Source: Thermotoga sp. Ku-13t (GTDB lineage Bacteria; Thermotogota; Thermotogae; Thermotogales; DSM-5069). From it: a stretch of 64,000 nt of DNA. This document shows, piece by piece, positions 33,961 to 43,243 of this stretch. Positions within the stretch are counted from its first letter, which is position 1. Every line of letters begins with the position of its first letter. Location: the NCBI RefSeq assembly GCF_011057685.1, contig NZ_LNFY01000010.1, positions 62,001 through 126,000 on the forward strand, in the 5' to 3' direction. A model generated the notes under the pieces. That model was not told where the DNA came from and did not search any database. It saw nothing but the letters and a program-made list of their open reading frames with translations. A program made the translations under genes and the position numbers.

Positions 33961-35199
33961 TTACTTGTTTGTAACACTCTTTTGGCACGACAACGATTTC
34001 ATCCTTTCGACGACGAGCCGTGTGGCGCGTACATCGTCTTCGTTGTATTTCAGAACCGTGTCGAGCAGGGAAGGTTCGCGGGTCACGAGCCACAGTTGAA
34101 AGTACTTGCACGCGCGCCAACCGTCCAATTTCGTCCTCCATTCAAAATTCCAGTATCGAGCCACGCTTTTGAGGGAATAGCTGAACAGTGGCAATGCGAC
34201 GTGGTTCGACAGGATCTGATAAACATCCACGAAACGTTTCTTCATCTGATGATACTTTTTCTCTAAGCCGTAGGTTTCTGCGAGCTGCTTGAAATGCGCT
34301 GGTTCGTACGCGCAGTAATGGTAGATGGGTCCGTTCTCTGAAAGGAGAAAATCGAGGACTCGGTTGAAAACAATACCTTCCTGATCTTTGTCCTCACACA
34401 GGAACGGTATGTACTCGTCTTCCTTGAGGATTCCGAAGAGGTAATCGTACCCCGCTGTAACGTGGGACTCTATGTCGAGAAACAGTCCCTCGGGGAAAGA
34501 AGGTAGTGGTTGCAGGAGGATCGGACGTCTTTCGAGCAACGCCTGTGCTTTCTTTTTCAGTTTTTCCAGCATTTCCTTTGAAAAATCCTTCAGTTTCTGG
34601 ACCTGAACCAGATCCTGCAGATCTTCGATCCCTTCTCTGAGTAGCCTCAGTCTCGTTCGCTCGTTCAGACCATGGATTGCGATCAGATCCTTTTTCTGAA
34701 TCAAAGCCTCGCAGCACTCCACCACGTAGGGACAGGTTTTGCACAATGACGAAGGTTTCGGATCGTAAAGTTCATCGCGAGTCGTGGTGATGAGTTCGAG
34801 CAAAGACATCAATCTTGGCAGATAGTTTCGCCAGTCGAGATCAACTTCGAAGTATGGAGATCTGACGGTAACACCCGTCACGGGAAAACCACGCTGAGAA
34901 AAGATGTAGGCATGATAGGCTGCTTCAATCGCGTACTTTTGCTTGAAATTCTTTGCATCCTTTTTCAGAATCAAACGCCAACCATCCTTTTCCGGTATCG
35001 CAAAATCTGGATCTGCCACGAACCTTTTCCCAAAGATTTCAGCTTCGAGCACTGGCTTTTCGACACTGAAACCGAGCCTGAGCAATTGTGATGAGTCTGG
35101 GATCTGCTCGGACTCATCTATCATGCTCCTTTCTAACTGGAATCTCCTGGGACACATCAGAAACTGCTCAAGATCGTCGTACCAGATGGATTCATTCAT
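33961..35199 (-). CDS. TM0106-type RecB-family nuclease with RNase H-like domain
   Basis: 412 residues. The N-terminal half has RecB/Cas4-like features: CPRRFQLE (about 16-23), the carboxylate-bearing ADPDFAI segment, and the cluster CKTCPYVVECC (about 153-163), which with the first Cys could hold a 4Fe-4S cluster. The C-terminal half (from about 240) is an RNase H-like exonuclease domain with FLDIESH, YHYCAYEP, VDVYQIL and YNEDDVRAT. This matches the TM0106 'putative RecB nuclease' family. Its DNA role is unproven. It starts inside the last codons of hutH. Confidence 0.82.
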   Translation of the reverse strand: MNESIWYDDLEQFLMCPRRFQLERSMIDESEQIPDSSQLLRLGFSVEKPVLEAEIFGKRFVADPDFAIPEKDGWRLILKKDAKNFKQKYAIEAAYHAYIFSQRGFPVTGVTVRSPYFEVDLDWRNYLPRLMSLLELITTTRDELYDPKPSSLCKTCPYVVECCEALIQKKDLIAIHGLNERTRLRLLREGIEDLQDLVQVQKLKDFSKEMLEKLKKKAQALLERRPILLQPLPSFPEGLFLDIESHVTAGYDYLFGILKEDEYIPFLCEDKDQEGIVFNRVLDFLLSENGPIYHYCAYEPAHFKQLAETYGLEKKYHQMKKRFVDVYQILSNHVALPLFSYSLKSVARYWNFEWRTKLDGWRACKYFQLWLVTREPSLLDTVLKYNEDDVRATRLVVERMKSLSCQKSVTNK

Positions 35200-36709
35200 A
35201 TTCCGTCCACCACTCGGTGTGTGCCACTTTGAGTTTTCGTTCGACGAATCGTTCGATCTTCCTGAAAGATTCCTGCCAGTAAGCGTCGTTCGAAGCAGGT
35301 TCCAAGAGATTCTCCAGCTGTGAAAAGAGTTCTTCGTTTTTCTTGGAAGACCGCATGGGTCGTCTGGCTTGCAGAGCCCTCGCGGCGCACATGAGTTCGA
35401 TGGAAATCAGGGTTTCAACGTTTTTAAAAACCTTCATGAGCTTCAGACACGCGTTCATGCCCATGCTCACGTGGTCTTCCTGGAAACCGCTCGTCGGAAT
35501 GGTGTCGACCGAGGCGGGGTGCGACAGGACCTTGTTTTCGTTGCAGAGAGCGGCGGCGGTGTACTGCCATATCATGAACCCGGAATTGACACCGGCTTCT
35601 CCGAAGGCGAGGAAAGGAGGTAAATCCTCGTTGAGTTTTGGGTTGAGGAGTCTGTCTATCCTGCGCTCAACGATGTTTCCAAGGTCCGTCAGGGCTATAC
35701 ACAGAAAATCTGCTGCGAAAGCGAGGGGCTCTCCATGGAAGTTACCCTGCGAGATCAGTCTGTCTCCGTAAACGATCGGGTTGTCCGTCACGGAGTTTAT
35801 CTCATCCTCAACGACCTTCTTCGCGAAGAACAGTACGTCGAGAACCGCTCCGTGGACCTGCGGTATGCAGCGAAGCGAGTAAGGATCCTGAACCCTGGGA
35901 CAATCTACGTGTGACGCTCTGAGCTCGCTGCCTTCGAACCTTTCTCGCAGGAGTCTAGCCACGATACTCTGGCCACGGTGCCTCCTAGTCTTCGCTACAG
36001 CCTCGTCGTAAGCATCCGGGGAGGCAAAAAGAACATCCGCACTGAGTGCAGCAACTTCCGTTGAGAGCCGCACCAGGTTGAGGGCGTCGTTGACGACCAA
36101 CGCCAGACAGGCCGACATCGCCTGGGTACCGTTCACCAGGCTGAGTCCCTCTTTCTCCAGCAATTGTATGGGTTCAAAGTTGAACATGTGCAGAACTTCC
36201 CTAGCCGGTCTGGGTACACCGTCGATGAGCACTTCACCCTCTCCGATGAGCACGAGTGCGATGTGTGCCAGAGGTGTAAGATCGCCGCTTGCACCCACGG
36301 ATCCTTTCGATGGTACGTACGGTAAGATCGATTTGTTCAGAAGCTCGCACAGCTTTTCGACAACGATGGGTCTGACTCCAGAGTGCCCGAGGGCCAGCGT
36401 ATGAGCCCTCGTCAGTATGATCGCACGGACCACGTCTTCTGCCAGAGCTTCCCCCACTCCACAGGCGTGAGAGAGGAGTATGTTTCTCTGCAATGAGAGC
36501 AGCTTCTCTTTGGGTATCTTAACGGTGGCAAATGCCCCGAAACCGGTGTTCACACCGTATACAGGTCTTTCCGAGCTAACGATCGTTTCAACGAGACATC
36601 TTGAAGCCCTCATTCTTTCGATTGCTGACGGAGCCAGCAACACCTGCTCGTTGTATCTCGCGACTTTAACGATCTCTCTCACATCGAGATCGTGTTCACC
36701 CAGGAGCAA
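35192..36709 (-). CDS. hutH: histidine ammonia-lyase
   Basis: 505 residues, standard for HAL. The cofactor (MIO) tripeptide Ala-Ser-Gly is in GSVGASGDLTPLAH (near residue 140), with YGVNTGFGAF (about 51-60), NGTQAMSA and the late GVNSGFMIWQYTAAALCNENK segment. It deaminates histidine to urocanate. No other hut gene is next to it, so the use of urocanate is open. The TTG start is 7 bases after GGGGTGA. It overlaps the nuclease gene by 8 bases, which is an unusual partner. Confidence 0.92.
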   Translation of the reverse strand: MLLGEHDLDVREIVKVARYNEQVLLAPSAIERMRASRCLVETIVSSERPVYGVNTGFGAFATVKIPKEKLLSLQRNILLSHACGVGEALAEDVVRAIILTRAHTLALGHSGVRPIVVEKLCELLNKSILPYVPSKGSVGASGDLTPLAHIALVLIGEGEVLIDGVPRPAREVLHMFNFEPIQLLEKEGLSLVNGTQAMSACLALVVNDALNLVRLSTEVAALSADVLFASPDAYDEAVAKTRRHRGQSIVARLLRERFEGSELRASHVDCPRVQDPYSLRCIPQVHGAVLDVLFFAKKVVEDEINSVTDNPIVYGDRLISQGNFHGEPLAFAADFLCIALTDLGNIVERRIDRLLNPKLNEDLPPFLAFGEAGVNSGFMIWQYTAAALCNENKVLSHPASVDTIPTSGFQEDHVSMGMNACLKLMKVFKNVETLISIELMCAARALQARRPMRSSKKNEELFSQLENLLEPASNDAYWQESFRKIERFVERKLKVAHTEWWTEYE

Positions 36710-36822
36710 GATGTCATCACCCCAACAGGAAATTTATCACACGACGAGTGGAAAGACAAAAATTTGTATTCCTTGTGATATCATTATTCGTGAAAAAGCA
36801 CACTGGAGAGGGGTGTGCGAGT

Positions 36823-37053
36823 TTGGACAGGATCGCCGAACTGGAGGAACTCATTGATAAGCTTTTAGAGGATTACAAACGCTTGAAAGAGGAAAACGAG
36901 CAGCTCTGGAATCAGATTAACGAGGTGCTCAGCAAGCTCGAACGGGTGGAAAATGAGAAGAGAGAGCTGGAAAAGCTGGTGGAGACCTACAGGAACACGA
37001 TGAATTCGCTGGTGGAAAAGCTTCAGAAAATGATAAGTATGGCGGGGAATTGA
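36823..37053 (+). CDS. small coiled-coil protein (ZapB-like), upstream of zapA
   Basis: 76 residues, nearly all one coiled coil: repeated Leu/Ile at heptad spacing in DRIAELEELIDKLLEDYKRLKEENEQLWNQINEVLSKLERVENEKRELEKL. It is placed directly upstream of zapA, which suggests a cell division role like ZapB; this is inference. The TTG start follows GAGGGG by about 9 bases; an in-frame GTG at 36790 would add 11 residues. Confidence 0.65.
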   Translation: MDRIAELEELIDKLLEDYKRLKEENEQLWNQINEVLSKLERVENEKRELEKLVETYRNTMNSLVEKLQKMISMAGN

Positions 37054-37058
37054 TCGCC

Positions 37059-37316
37059 ATGAAAAGGACCCTGACGCTCAAGCTGGGTGAGAAATCTTAC
37101 GAGTTGTTGACGGACGCGTCTGAAGAAGCTGTGCTCGCTGTGGTCAACAGAATACAGAATCAGTTTGCCCAGATCAGAAATAATTCTCCGGATGCTAGTC
37201 TGGACGAGATTTTGGTCGTGATGCTCGCAAACTCAGTCTTGAACGAGATACACTACGAGGAAGGCATCTCGAGAATAACCAGCAGACTCAGGAATTTTGT
37301 TCCCCACAAGAGGTGA
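37059..37316 (+). CDS. zapA: cell division protein ZapA-like
   Basis: 85 residues. The pattern MKRTLTLKLGEKSYELLTDASEEAVLAVVNRIQNQF with a following helix (LDEILVVMLANSVLNEIHYEE) is the ZapA fold, a tetramer that bundles FtsZ filaments. The ATG at 37059 gives the family's usual N-terminus; the TTG at 37050, sharing TTGA with the upstream stop, is possible. Confidence 0.75.
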   Translation: MKRTLTLKLGEKSYELLTDASEEAVLAVVNRIQNQFAQIRNNSPDASLDEILVVMLANSVLNEIHYEEGISRITSRLRNFVPHKR

Positions 37317-37322
37317 TTCTCA

Positions 37323-38081
37323 CTGAGAGTAGGACTTTTTGATTCGGGGTTAGGTGGCCTCACAGTTTTGTTGCGGCTCGCCGAGCACAGAATAGGTTCG
37401 GAATACGTGTACCTCGCCGATACAGCCCGGGCGCCTTTCGGCACGAAGAAGATCGAGGAGATCAGAGACATCGCGCTGGACTGTGTCAAATTTCTGTTCA
37501 AGAAGGGTGCAGATGTGGTGATCTCAGCGTGCAACACGGCGCAGGCGGCGTTGATGATTTCCAACGCTCAACCTTGGAAGAACTTTTTTGGCATCCTCGA
37601 TATCGATTTACCGGCTGGTTTGAAGAAAGTGGGTGTGCTGGCGACCGTGGCGACGGTGAACAGTGGAATCTACTATAAAAAGTTGGGTGATGCCGGTGTT
37701 GAAGTGATTCAGCGCCCGTGTCAGGAATTGGTCACGGCGATCGAATCTTTTGCTCCGGATACCGAGATCGAGCGCATCGTGAGCGAAGCCGTGTTTCCTT
37801 TTCGCAAGGAAGGAGTTGACGCGATAATTCTTGGTTGCACACATTTTCCCCTGGTCAAACACATTTTTGAGAAATTTTCTGGGGGAATCTCGGTGCTCGA
37901 CCCGGCTGAACTTCTGGCTGAAAAGCTTAAGAAGATTTTTCCTGAAAGCACTGATAACGATGTGCGTGTTACTTTCTATGTCACATCTGATGCGAAAATC
38001 TTCTCTGAAAAGCTGAAACGGTACTCTTTGCATCTTCTTTACACGGTCGAAGAATTTTCGTGGGGTGAAGTAAAAGAGTGA
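37323..38081 (+). CDS. murI: glutamate racemase, CTG start
   Basis: 252 residues. It supplies D-glutamate for peptidoglycan. The catalytic DSGLGGL motif (residues 7-13 with the CTG start), the first catalytic Cys in ACNTA (about 65-69) and the second in GCTHFPL (about 172-178) are all present. In frame there is no ATG, GTG or TTG between the TGA at 37314-37316 and the DSG motif. CTG at 37323, behind GAGGTGA, is the only fitting start and gives the family's N-terminus (MRVGLFDSG). Calling from the TTG at 37368 loses the DSG motif. Confidence 0.93.
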   Translation: MRVGLFDSGLGGLTVLLRLAEHRIGSEYVYLADTARAPFGTKKIEEIRDIALDCVKFLFKKGADVVISACNTAQAALMISNAQPWKNFFGILDIDLPAGLKKVGVLATVATVNSGIYYKKLGDAGVEVIQRPCQELVTAIESFAPDTEIERIVSEAVFPFRKEGVDAIILGCTHFPLVKHIFEKFSGGISVLDPAELLAEKLKKIFPESTDNDVRVTFYVTSDAKIFSEKLKRYSLHLLYTVEEFSWGEVKE

Positions 38082-38914
38082 AGCGAATAGTCGTGGTGTC
38101 TGGCCTTTCCGGTGCCGGCAAAAGTACAGCGATAAGAGTCCTCGAAGATCTCGATTTTTTCTGCATAGATAACCTTCCTCCTTCGCTACTGAACGACTTC
38201 ATAACCATCGTCATGAATTCGTCTATAGACAAAGTCGCCCTCGTGCTCGATGTGAGGAGTGCGCAGTTTGGAGACTTGACGAGCGCGGTGAAGAAGTTGT
38301 TGCAAACCTACGAGGGTTCTGTCACGGTACTTTTCCTGGAAGCCTCAAAAGAGGAATTGATCAGAAGGTTCTCCGTGACTCGCAGAAAGCATCCTTTGGA
38401 AGGAAAGATGAGTTTATCCGAAGCCATAGATGCAGAAAGGAAGATGCTCGATGAGATAAGGAACGTAGCGCTGATCATAGACACCACAGATATGGACATA
38501 CAAACGCTCCGTGAGCGTGTGAGCAGTTTGCTGGCCTTCGAAAGGACATTCCTCATAAGGCTGAGGAGCTTCGGTTTTAAATATGGTTTACCCACCGACA
38601 CGGATTTCTTGCTCGATACTCGGTTCATGCCCAATCCTTACTATCGAGCAGAGCTCGCTCCGCTGGATGGTCGTGATGAGAGGATCAGAGATTTCTTCCA
38701 GTCCCAGGAATGCGTGTCCGAGTACATAGATCACGCCGTGAATCTGATCCGGATCGCTGCCAAGCAGTATGAGAAAGTTGGTAGAGCCAGCATGACCGTG
38801 TCTGTAGGCTGCACTGGCGGCAGGCACAGGTCCGTTTACGTTGTGGAACAGATCGCGGAAAAACTTTCACGTGAGTTCAAGGTTGAGGTTGAGCATCGGG
38901 ATGTGAACAGATGA
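38078..38914 (+). CDS. rapZ: RapZ/YvcJ nucleotide-binding protein
   Basis: 278 residues. The P-loop GLSGAGKST is at 9-17, Walker B-like LVLDVRS is near 49-55, and the C-terminal domain has the conserved VSVGCTGGRHRSVYVVEQIA (about 247-266). E. coli RapZ controls GlmS by guiding RNase E; Bacillus YvcJ is linked to competence and sRNA. Overlaps of 4 bases with murI and yvcK make it part of the conserved rapZ-yvcK-whiA cluster. Confidence 0.94.
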   Translation: MKRIVVVSGLSGAGKSTAIRVLEDLDFFCIDNLPPSLLNDFITIVMNSSIDKVALVLDVRSAQFGDLTSAVKKLLQTYEGSVTVLFLEASKEELIRRFSVTRRKHPLEGKMSLSEAIDAERKMLDEIRNVALIIDTTDMDIQTLRERVSSLLAFERTFLIRLRSFGFKYGLPTDTDFLLDTRFMPNPYYRAELAPLDGRDERIRDFFQSQECVSEYIDHAVNLIRIAAKQYEKVGRASMTVSVGCTGGRHRSVYVVEQIAEKLSREFKVEVEHRDVNR

Positions 38915-39864
38915 AAGTGGTGGCTATAGGCGGTGGAACAGGCCTTTCGACCATCCTGAAGGGTTTGAAAAATAAAGGACTCCAATTGACGGCCGTGGTT
39001 GCCGTCACAGACGAGGGAGGCAGTTCTGGGAAAATCAGGCAGGAGCTCAACGTGCCCCCACCCGGTGATGTGAGGAACAACATCATTGCCTTGGCGAAAT
39101 CTGAAAGTTTGATGAGCAAACTTTTCTCCTACAGGTTCACCACGAACGGCACCTTATCGGAACACAGTGTTGGCAACATAATTCTCGCGGCACTCACGAT
39201 GATGACCGGTAGTTTCGCTAAAGCTGTGCGGTATGCCTCCGACATACTCGCTATCGAAGGAAAAGTGCTACCGGTGTGTGAGGAACTCATAAGACTGGTG
39301 GCGACATACAGCGATGGTTCTGTTGTCGTCGGGGAAACTGAGATAGCCAAAAAAATTGACGCAAGAATCGTTTCTGTACACCTTGACAAAAAAGCGTGTG
39401 CCCTTGAAGAGGTGATACAGGAAATCTCCGAAGCGGATGCAATCGTGCTCGGTCCAGGTAGCCTCTACACGAGTGTTATCACCAACCTCCTGGTTGAGGG
39501 CGTCACCGAGGCTGTACGCGGCAACGAGAGGGCGAGAAAGATTTACATAGCGAACATCATGACGCAACCTGGTGAGACCATCGGTTACAGTCTAGAAGAT
39601 CATGTGCTGGAGGTGGAGCGGTACTTGGGGATCGAACTGGATCACATCATCGCCAACAAAGCGCTGCCATCACAAGATGTGCTGGAGTCGTACGCGAAAC
39701 AGCGTTCAGAACCAGTGTTACCACGCGGCCCTGTGGACAAAAGGTATCATTTCTTCAACCTTCTGAAAGTCACTTACGACGCGAACGATCCCAGACCGAA
39801 GGCGCGGCACGACCCAGATAAGACCGCCAAGATCGTGATAGATTTGCTCAGGGGTGGTTCCTGA
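38911..39864 (+). CDS. yvcK: YvcK/CofD-like gluconeogenesis factor
   Basis: 317 residues with the UPF0052/CofD start KVVAIGGGTGLSTILKGLK, then VTDEGGSSGKIR (about 34-45), GDVRNNI and the NIMTQPGETIGYS (about 213-225) stretch. YvcK in Bacillus binds UDP-sugars and is required for growth on gluconeogenic carbon and for cell shape. It is typically encoded between rapZ and whiA, as here. Confidence 0.93.
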   Translation: MKVVAIGGGTGLSTILKGLKNKGLQLTAVVAVTDEGGSSGKIRQELNVPPPGDVRNNIIALAKSESLMSKLFSYRFTTNGTLSEHSVGNIILAALTMMTGSFAKAVRYASDILAIEGKVLPVCEELIRLVATYSDGSVVVGETEIAKKIDARIVSVHLDKKACALEEVIQEISEADAIVLGPGSLYTSVITNLLVEGVTEAVRGNERARKIYIANIMTQPGETIGYSLEDHVLEVERYLGIELDHIIANKALPSQDVLESYAKQRSEPVLPRGPVDKRYHFFNLLKVTYDANDPRPKARHDPDKTAKIVIDLLRGGS

Positions 39865-40785
39865 ATGAAAAATGTGGGCAACTTTTCCGAATTTGTTCGA
39901 AACGAACTCTGCTCTCTGGGCGTTGAAGATCGGATGTTCGCGATGAGTGAAGCGTACGGCTTTGTCAAGGCGAGGGGTTCACTGAACATTTCACGTTCCG
40001 GAACGGAGCTTTTACTCAGATTCCCAAACGTTCAAACCGCGCGCAGGTTTCTGAAGCTGTTGAAGGCTCTTTCAATAAGAAATTACCGAATGGTCGTTCT
40101 CTCCAGCAAGGGATTGTGGCCGGCCAAAGGGGCGGAGATCAGGCTTGAAATGGACTTCCTGGAAAAAATCGGTGTGAGAGAATCTCTGTGGGAAAACATG
40201 GTTGAACGGAACGATCCCGTGATGTTTGGAGCCTTCTTGAGGGGATTTTACCTGGGTTGTGGTTCTATTCTGAACCCCACGCGTACATACCACTGGGAAC
40301 TCACCTACCACGACGGGGAATTTCTGGAAGAAGTAGCTAACGTTCTGAGTCATACCTTCGGTTTAGAACCGAAGATGAGACGTATCAGACACACCTATCG
40401 GCTTTTGCTGAGGCGAGCACAGGATGTTGTGGAAGTCCTGCACCTGATCGGCGCCGTGGAGGCTGCCAGCTATATCGAGGAACTCATTCAGCAACGTTCC
40501 ATCGCTGCTGATGTTAACAGAAGTATGAATTTCATTTCTGCAAATGCTGATAGAATAGGTGAGAGTACGATAGAACAGTTGAAAGCCATAAGGATCATAG
40601 AGGAAACTGTAGGTATAGATTCGCTGGATGAGGAGCTCAAACAGCTTGCAAAGTTGAGGCTGGAAAATGAAGATCTGAGTCTGAGGGAACTCGGCGAGCT
40701 CATGACACCGAGGATGAGTAAATCGATGGTTTACTCGAGGATGAAAAAGATCATGAACATAGCCAAAAATTTGGATCAGGAGTGA
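39865..40785 (+). CDS. whiA: DNA-binding protein WhiA
   Basis: 306 residues. The N-terminal half is the degenerate LAGLIDADG homing-endonuclease-like fold ([19 protein letters not shown], about 113-131); the C-terminal half is a helix-turn-helix (about 230-300, [24 protein letters not shown]). WhiA controls division and sporulation genes in Gram-positives and is conserved in Thermotogota. It starts directly after the yvcK stop. Confidence 0.93.
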   Translation: MKNVGNFSEFVRNELCSLGVEDRMFAMSEAYGFVKARGSLNISRSGTELLLRFPNVQTARRFLKLLKALSIRNYRMVVLSSKGLWPAKGAEIRLEMDFLEKIGVRESLWENMVERNDPVMFGAFLRGFYLGCGSILNPTRTYHWELTYHDGEFLEEVANVLSHTFGLEPKMRRIRHTYRLLLRRAQDVVEVLHLIGAVEAASYIEELIQQRSIAADVNRSMNFISANADRIGESTIEQLKAIRIIEETVGIDSLDEELKQLAKLRLENEDLSLRELGELMTPRMSKSMVYSRMKKIMNIAKNLDQE

Positions 40786-40790
40786 GTACA

Positions 40791-41258
40791 ATGAAATGTC
40801 CGTACTGCGGACACCCTGACAGCAGGGTTCTCGACTCGAGACCCACTTTAGATGGTACGGCAATAAGACGCAGGAGGGAATGTTTGGAATGTGGCGCTCG
40901 TTTTACAACGTACGAGCGTTATGAGCTTCTTCCGATCATCGTTGTTAAAAAGGACGGAAGAAGGGAGACCTTCGACAGGAACAAAGTTTTGAACGGGGTC
41001 CTGAAAGCGTGCGAGAAAAGGCCTGTACCATATGAAACGCTGGAGAAACTCGTGGAGGAAGTCGAGCTCACGATACAGAAGATGGGTTATACGGAAGTTC
41101 CTTCGAAGGTGATCGGTGAGCTGGTCATGCAGAAGCTCAAGAACATAGATCAGGTCGCGTACGTGAGGTTCGCGTCGGTTTACAAAGATTTCAGAGAGAT
41201 AGACCAATTTCTGGAAATCGTGAAAGAGCTAAAAAAGAACGAGGAGGGAAAAGCATGA
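40791..41258 (+). CDS. nrdR: transcriptional repressor NrdR
   Basis: 155 residues. An N-terminal zinc ribbon (CPYC at 3-6, CLEC at about 31-34) precedes an ATP-cone domain (about 49-139, [16 protein letters not shown]). NrdR senses ATP/dATP and represses ribonucleotide reductase genes. The ATG at 40791 has AGGAG 8 bases upstream. The tandem NrdR boxes in front of nrdDG at 16224-16269 are the expected target within this window. Confidence 0.96.
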   Translation: MKCPYCGHPDSRVLDSRPTLDGTAIRRRRECLECGARFTTYERYELLPIIVVKKDGRRETFDRNKVLNGVLKACEKRPVPYETLEKLVEEVELTIQKMGYTEVPSKVIGELVMQKLKNIDQVAYVRFASVYKDFREIDQFLEIVKELKKNEEGKA

Positions 41259-41728
41259 AAAAGAACGTGATCAAACTCACCAAGGAAGGTTACGAAGCGC
41301 TCAAACAGGAGTTAGAGAGTCTGAGACATAAGCTCATGTACGAAATCTCTCAGCGCATAAAAGAAGCGAGGGAGCTCGGTGATCTTGCCGAAAACGCGGA
41401 GTACGATGAAGCGAAAAACGAGCAGGGCAGGATCAGTGGCAGAATTGCCGAGCTGGAAGAGATCCTGAACAACGCTGAGATCATAGAATCAACGGAATCG
41501 GATGTTGTCTCCATCGGTTCCTGGGTGGTGATCAAGAACCTCAACACGGGCGAAGAGAGGACGATAAGGCTTGTCAACCCACAGGAATCGGACATCTTTT
41601 CGAACAAGGTGAGCGTAGATTCCCCTGTAGGCAGGGTACTTTTGGGCAAAAGGATCGGCGAGGTAATTCGTTTGAGAACACCGGCAGGACAAGTGAGGTA
41701 CGAAATAATAGGTATAAGGACGGAATGA
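41255..41728 (+). CDS. greA: transcription elongation factor GreA
   Basis: 157 residues: an N-terminal coiled coil (about 1-75) with the [12 protein letters not shown] tip that enters the polymerase channel and stimulates cleavage of backtracked RNA, and a C-terminal FKBP-like domain. It overlaps nrdR by ATGA. Usually encoded next to lysS, as here. Confidence 0.96.
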   Translation: MKKNVIKLTKEGYEALKQELESLRHKLMYEISQRIKEARELGDLAENAEYDEAKNEQGRISGRIAELEEILNNAEIIESTESDVVSIGSWVVIKNLNTGEERTIRLVNPQESDIFSNKVSVDSPVGRVLLGKRIGEVIRLRTPAGQVRYEIIGIRTE

Positions 41729-41737
41729 GGTGATCGT

Positions 41738-43243
41738 GTGACTCACGAGATCCGCAATCAGAAACTGCAGAAAATAAATGAGCTGAGGAAAATGAATATC
41801 GACCCCTACCCTTACAGGTTTGAAAAAACCCACTCGAGCGGCCAGGTACGGGAAAAGTTCGGACATTTGAATCCATCAGAGGTTCTTGAAAACGAAAAAG
41901 TTGCCACTGCGGGCCGCATAATGACTATCAGACTGCACGGAAAATCCTGTTTCTTCACCATTAAGGATTTCGATGGGAGGATCCAGGCTTACATCAAGCA
42001 AGATACGGTTGGTGAAGCCGCCTACGAATTTTTCAAACGGTACATCGACACGGGTGACATCGTTGGAATCAAGGGTTTCCCGTTCAAGAGCAGGACCGGT
42101 GAACTGACCATATTCGTCGAGGAATTCCATCTTCTGAGCAAGGCTGTGAGACCTCTTCCAGAAAAATGGCACGGACTTAAGGACAAAGAGCTGGCGTACA
42201 GGCAGAGGTACGTTGATATGATCGCGAACGACAGCACCATAGAAAGGTTCAAGATCAGGTACAGAGCCATAGCCTTCATCAGACAGTTCCTCACGGAGAG
42301 AGGATTCGTGGAAGTCGAAACGCCTATTTTGAACTTCGTACCCGGCGGGGGAAGTGCGAAACCCTTCGTAACAAGGCTGGAAGCACTCGACTGTGATGTT
42401 TATCTCAGAATTGCCCCGGAGCTTCACTTGAAACGTTACATAGTCGGCGGCTTCGAGAAGGTCTTCGAGATAGGCAAGAATTTCAGGAACGAGGGAATAT
42501 CCTATAAACACAGTCCGGAGTTCACATCGATCGAAATATACCAAGCCTACGCCGACTACAACGATATGATGGAACTCACTGAGCAGATGGTTTCGAGTCT
42601 TGTACATCATCTCTTTGGCACCTACAGGATCCGTTACCAGGGTGTTGAACTCGATTTCACACCACCGTGGAGACGCATAAGAATGCACGAGTTCATAAGA
42701 GAAAAACTCGGGGTGGACATTCTCGAGGACAGTGATGAACAGCTGTACTCTTTCCTGAAGGAAAGGGGTGTCGAACCGGAGCTCAAGCTCAGGGGCAAAA
42801 TGATCGAGAAGTTGTGGGACTTGGTCGAAGATCAGGTCGTTCAACCGACCTTCCTGATGGACCACCCGGTCGAGATATCACCACTGGCGAAGAGACACAG
42901 GCAGGATCCCCGACTCACTGAAAGGTTTGAGCCCATCGTTTGTGGTATGGAGCTCGGTAATGCCTTCAGTGAATTGAACGATCCTCAAGAACAACTGGAA
43001 CGCTTCCTGGCGCAGGCGAAACTCCTCGAAGCCGGTGATAAAGAAGCACACCGGATGGATTGGGATTTCGTGAGGGCTCTGGAGTACGGCATGCCTCCGA
43101 CGGGTGGCCTGGGTATAGGCATAGATAGGCTCATCATGCTTCTGACGGATTCACCTTCAATAAGGGACGTCATCGTGTTCCCACTCGTCAGCCAGCGTTT
43201 GGATGAAGCCCTGGATGAGGAAGAAGGGAGTGCTGGGTCATGA
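41738..43243 (+). CDS. lysS: lysyl-tRNA synthetase, class II
   Basis: 501 residues. An N-terminal OB anticodon-binding domain (about 55-150) precedes the class II core: motif 1 near [10 protein letters not shown] (about 190-199), motif 2 [20 protein letters not shown] (about 249-268) and motif 3 [10 protein letters not shown] (about 456-465). It charges tRNA-Lys, including tRNA-Lys(CTT) in this window. GTG start behind GAGGTGAT. The stop overlaps the next ATG. Confidence 0.97.
   Translation: MTHEIRNQKLQKINELRKMNIDPYPYRFEKTHSSGQVREKFGHLNPSEVLENEKVATAGRIMTIRLHGKSCFFTIKDFDGRIQAYIKQDTVGEAAYEFFKRYIDTGDIVGIKGFPFKSRTGELTIFVEEFHLLSKAVRPLPEKWHGLKDKELAYRQRYVDMIANDSTIERFKIRYRAIAFIRQFLTERGFVEVETPILNFVPGGGSAKPFVTRLEALDCDVYLRIAPELHLKRYIVGGFEKVFEIGKNFRNEGISYKHSPEFTSIEIYQAYADYNDMMELTEQMVSSLVHHLFGTYRIRYQGVELDFTPPWRRIRMHEFIREKLGVDILEDSDEQLYSFLKERGVEPELKLRGKMIEKLWDLVEDQVVQPTFLMDHPVEISPLAKRHRQDPRLTERFEPIVCGMELGNAFSELNDPQEQLERFLAQAKLLEAGDKEAHRMDWDFVRALEYGMPPTGGLGIGIDRLIMLLTDSPSIRDVIVFPLVSQRLDEALDEEEGSAGS

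Noticed and set aside
41876-42865. 329-codon leftward frame opposite lysS
   Set aside because: Shadow of a clear lysS; no ribosome site, no recognisable domain.
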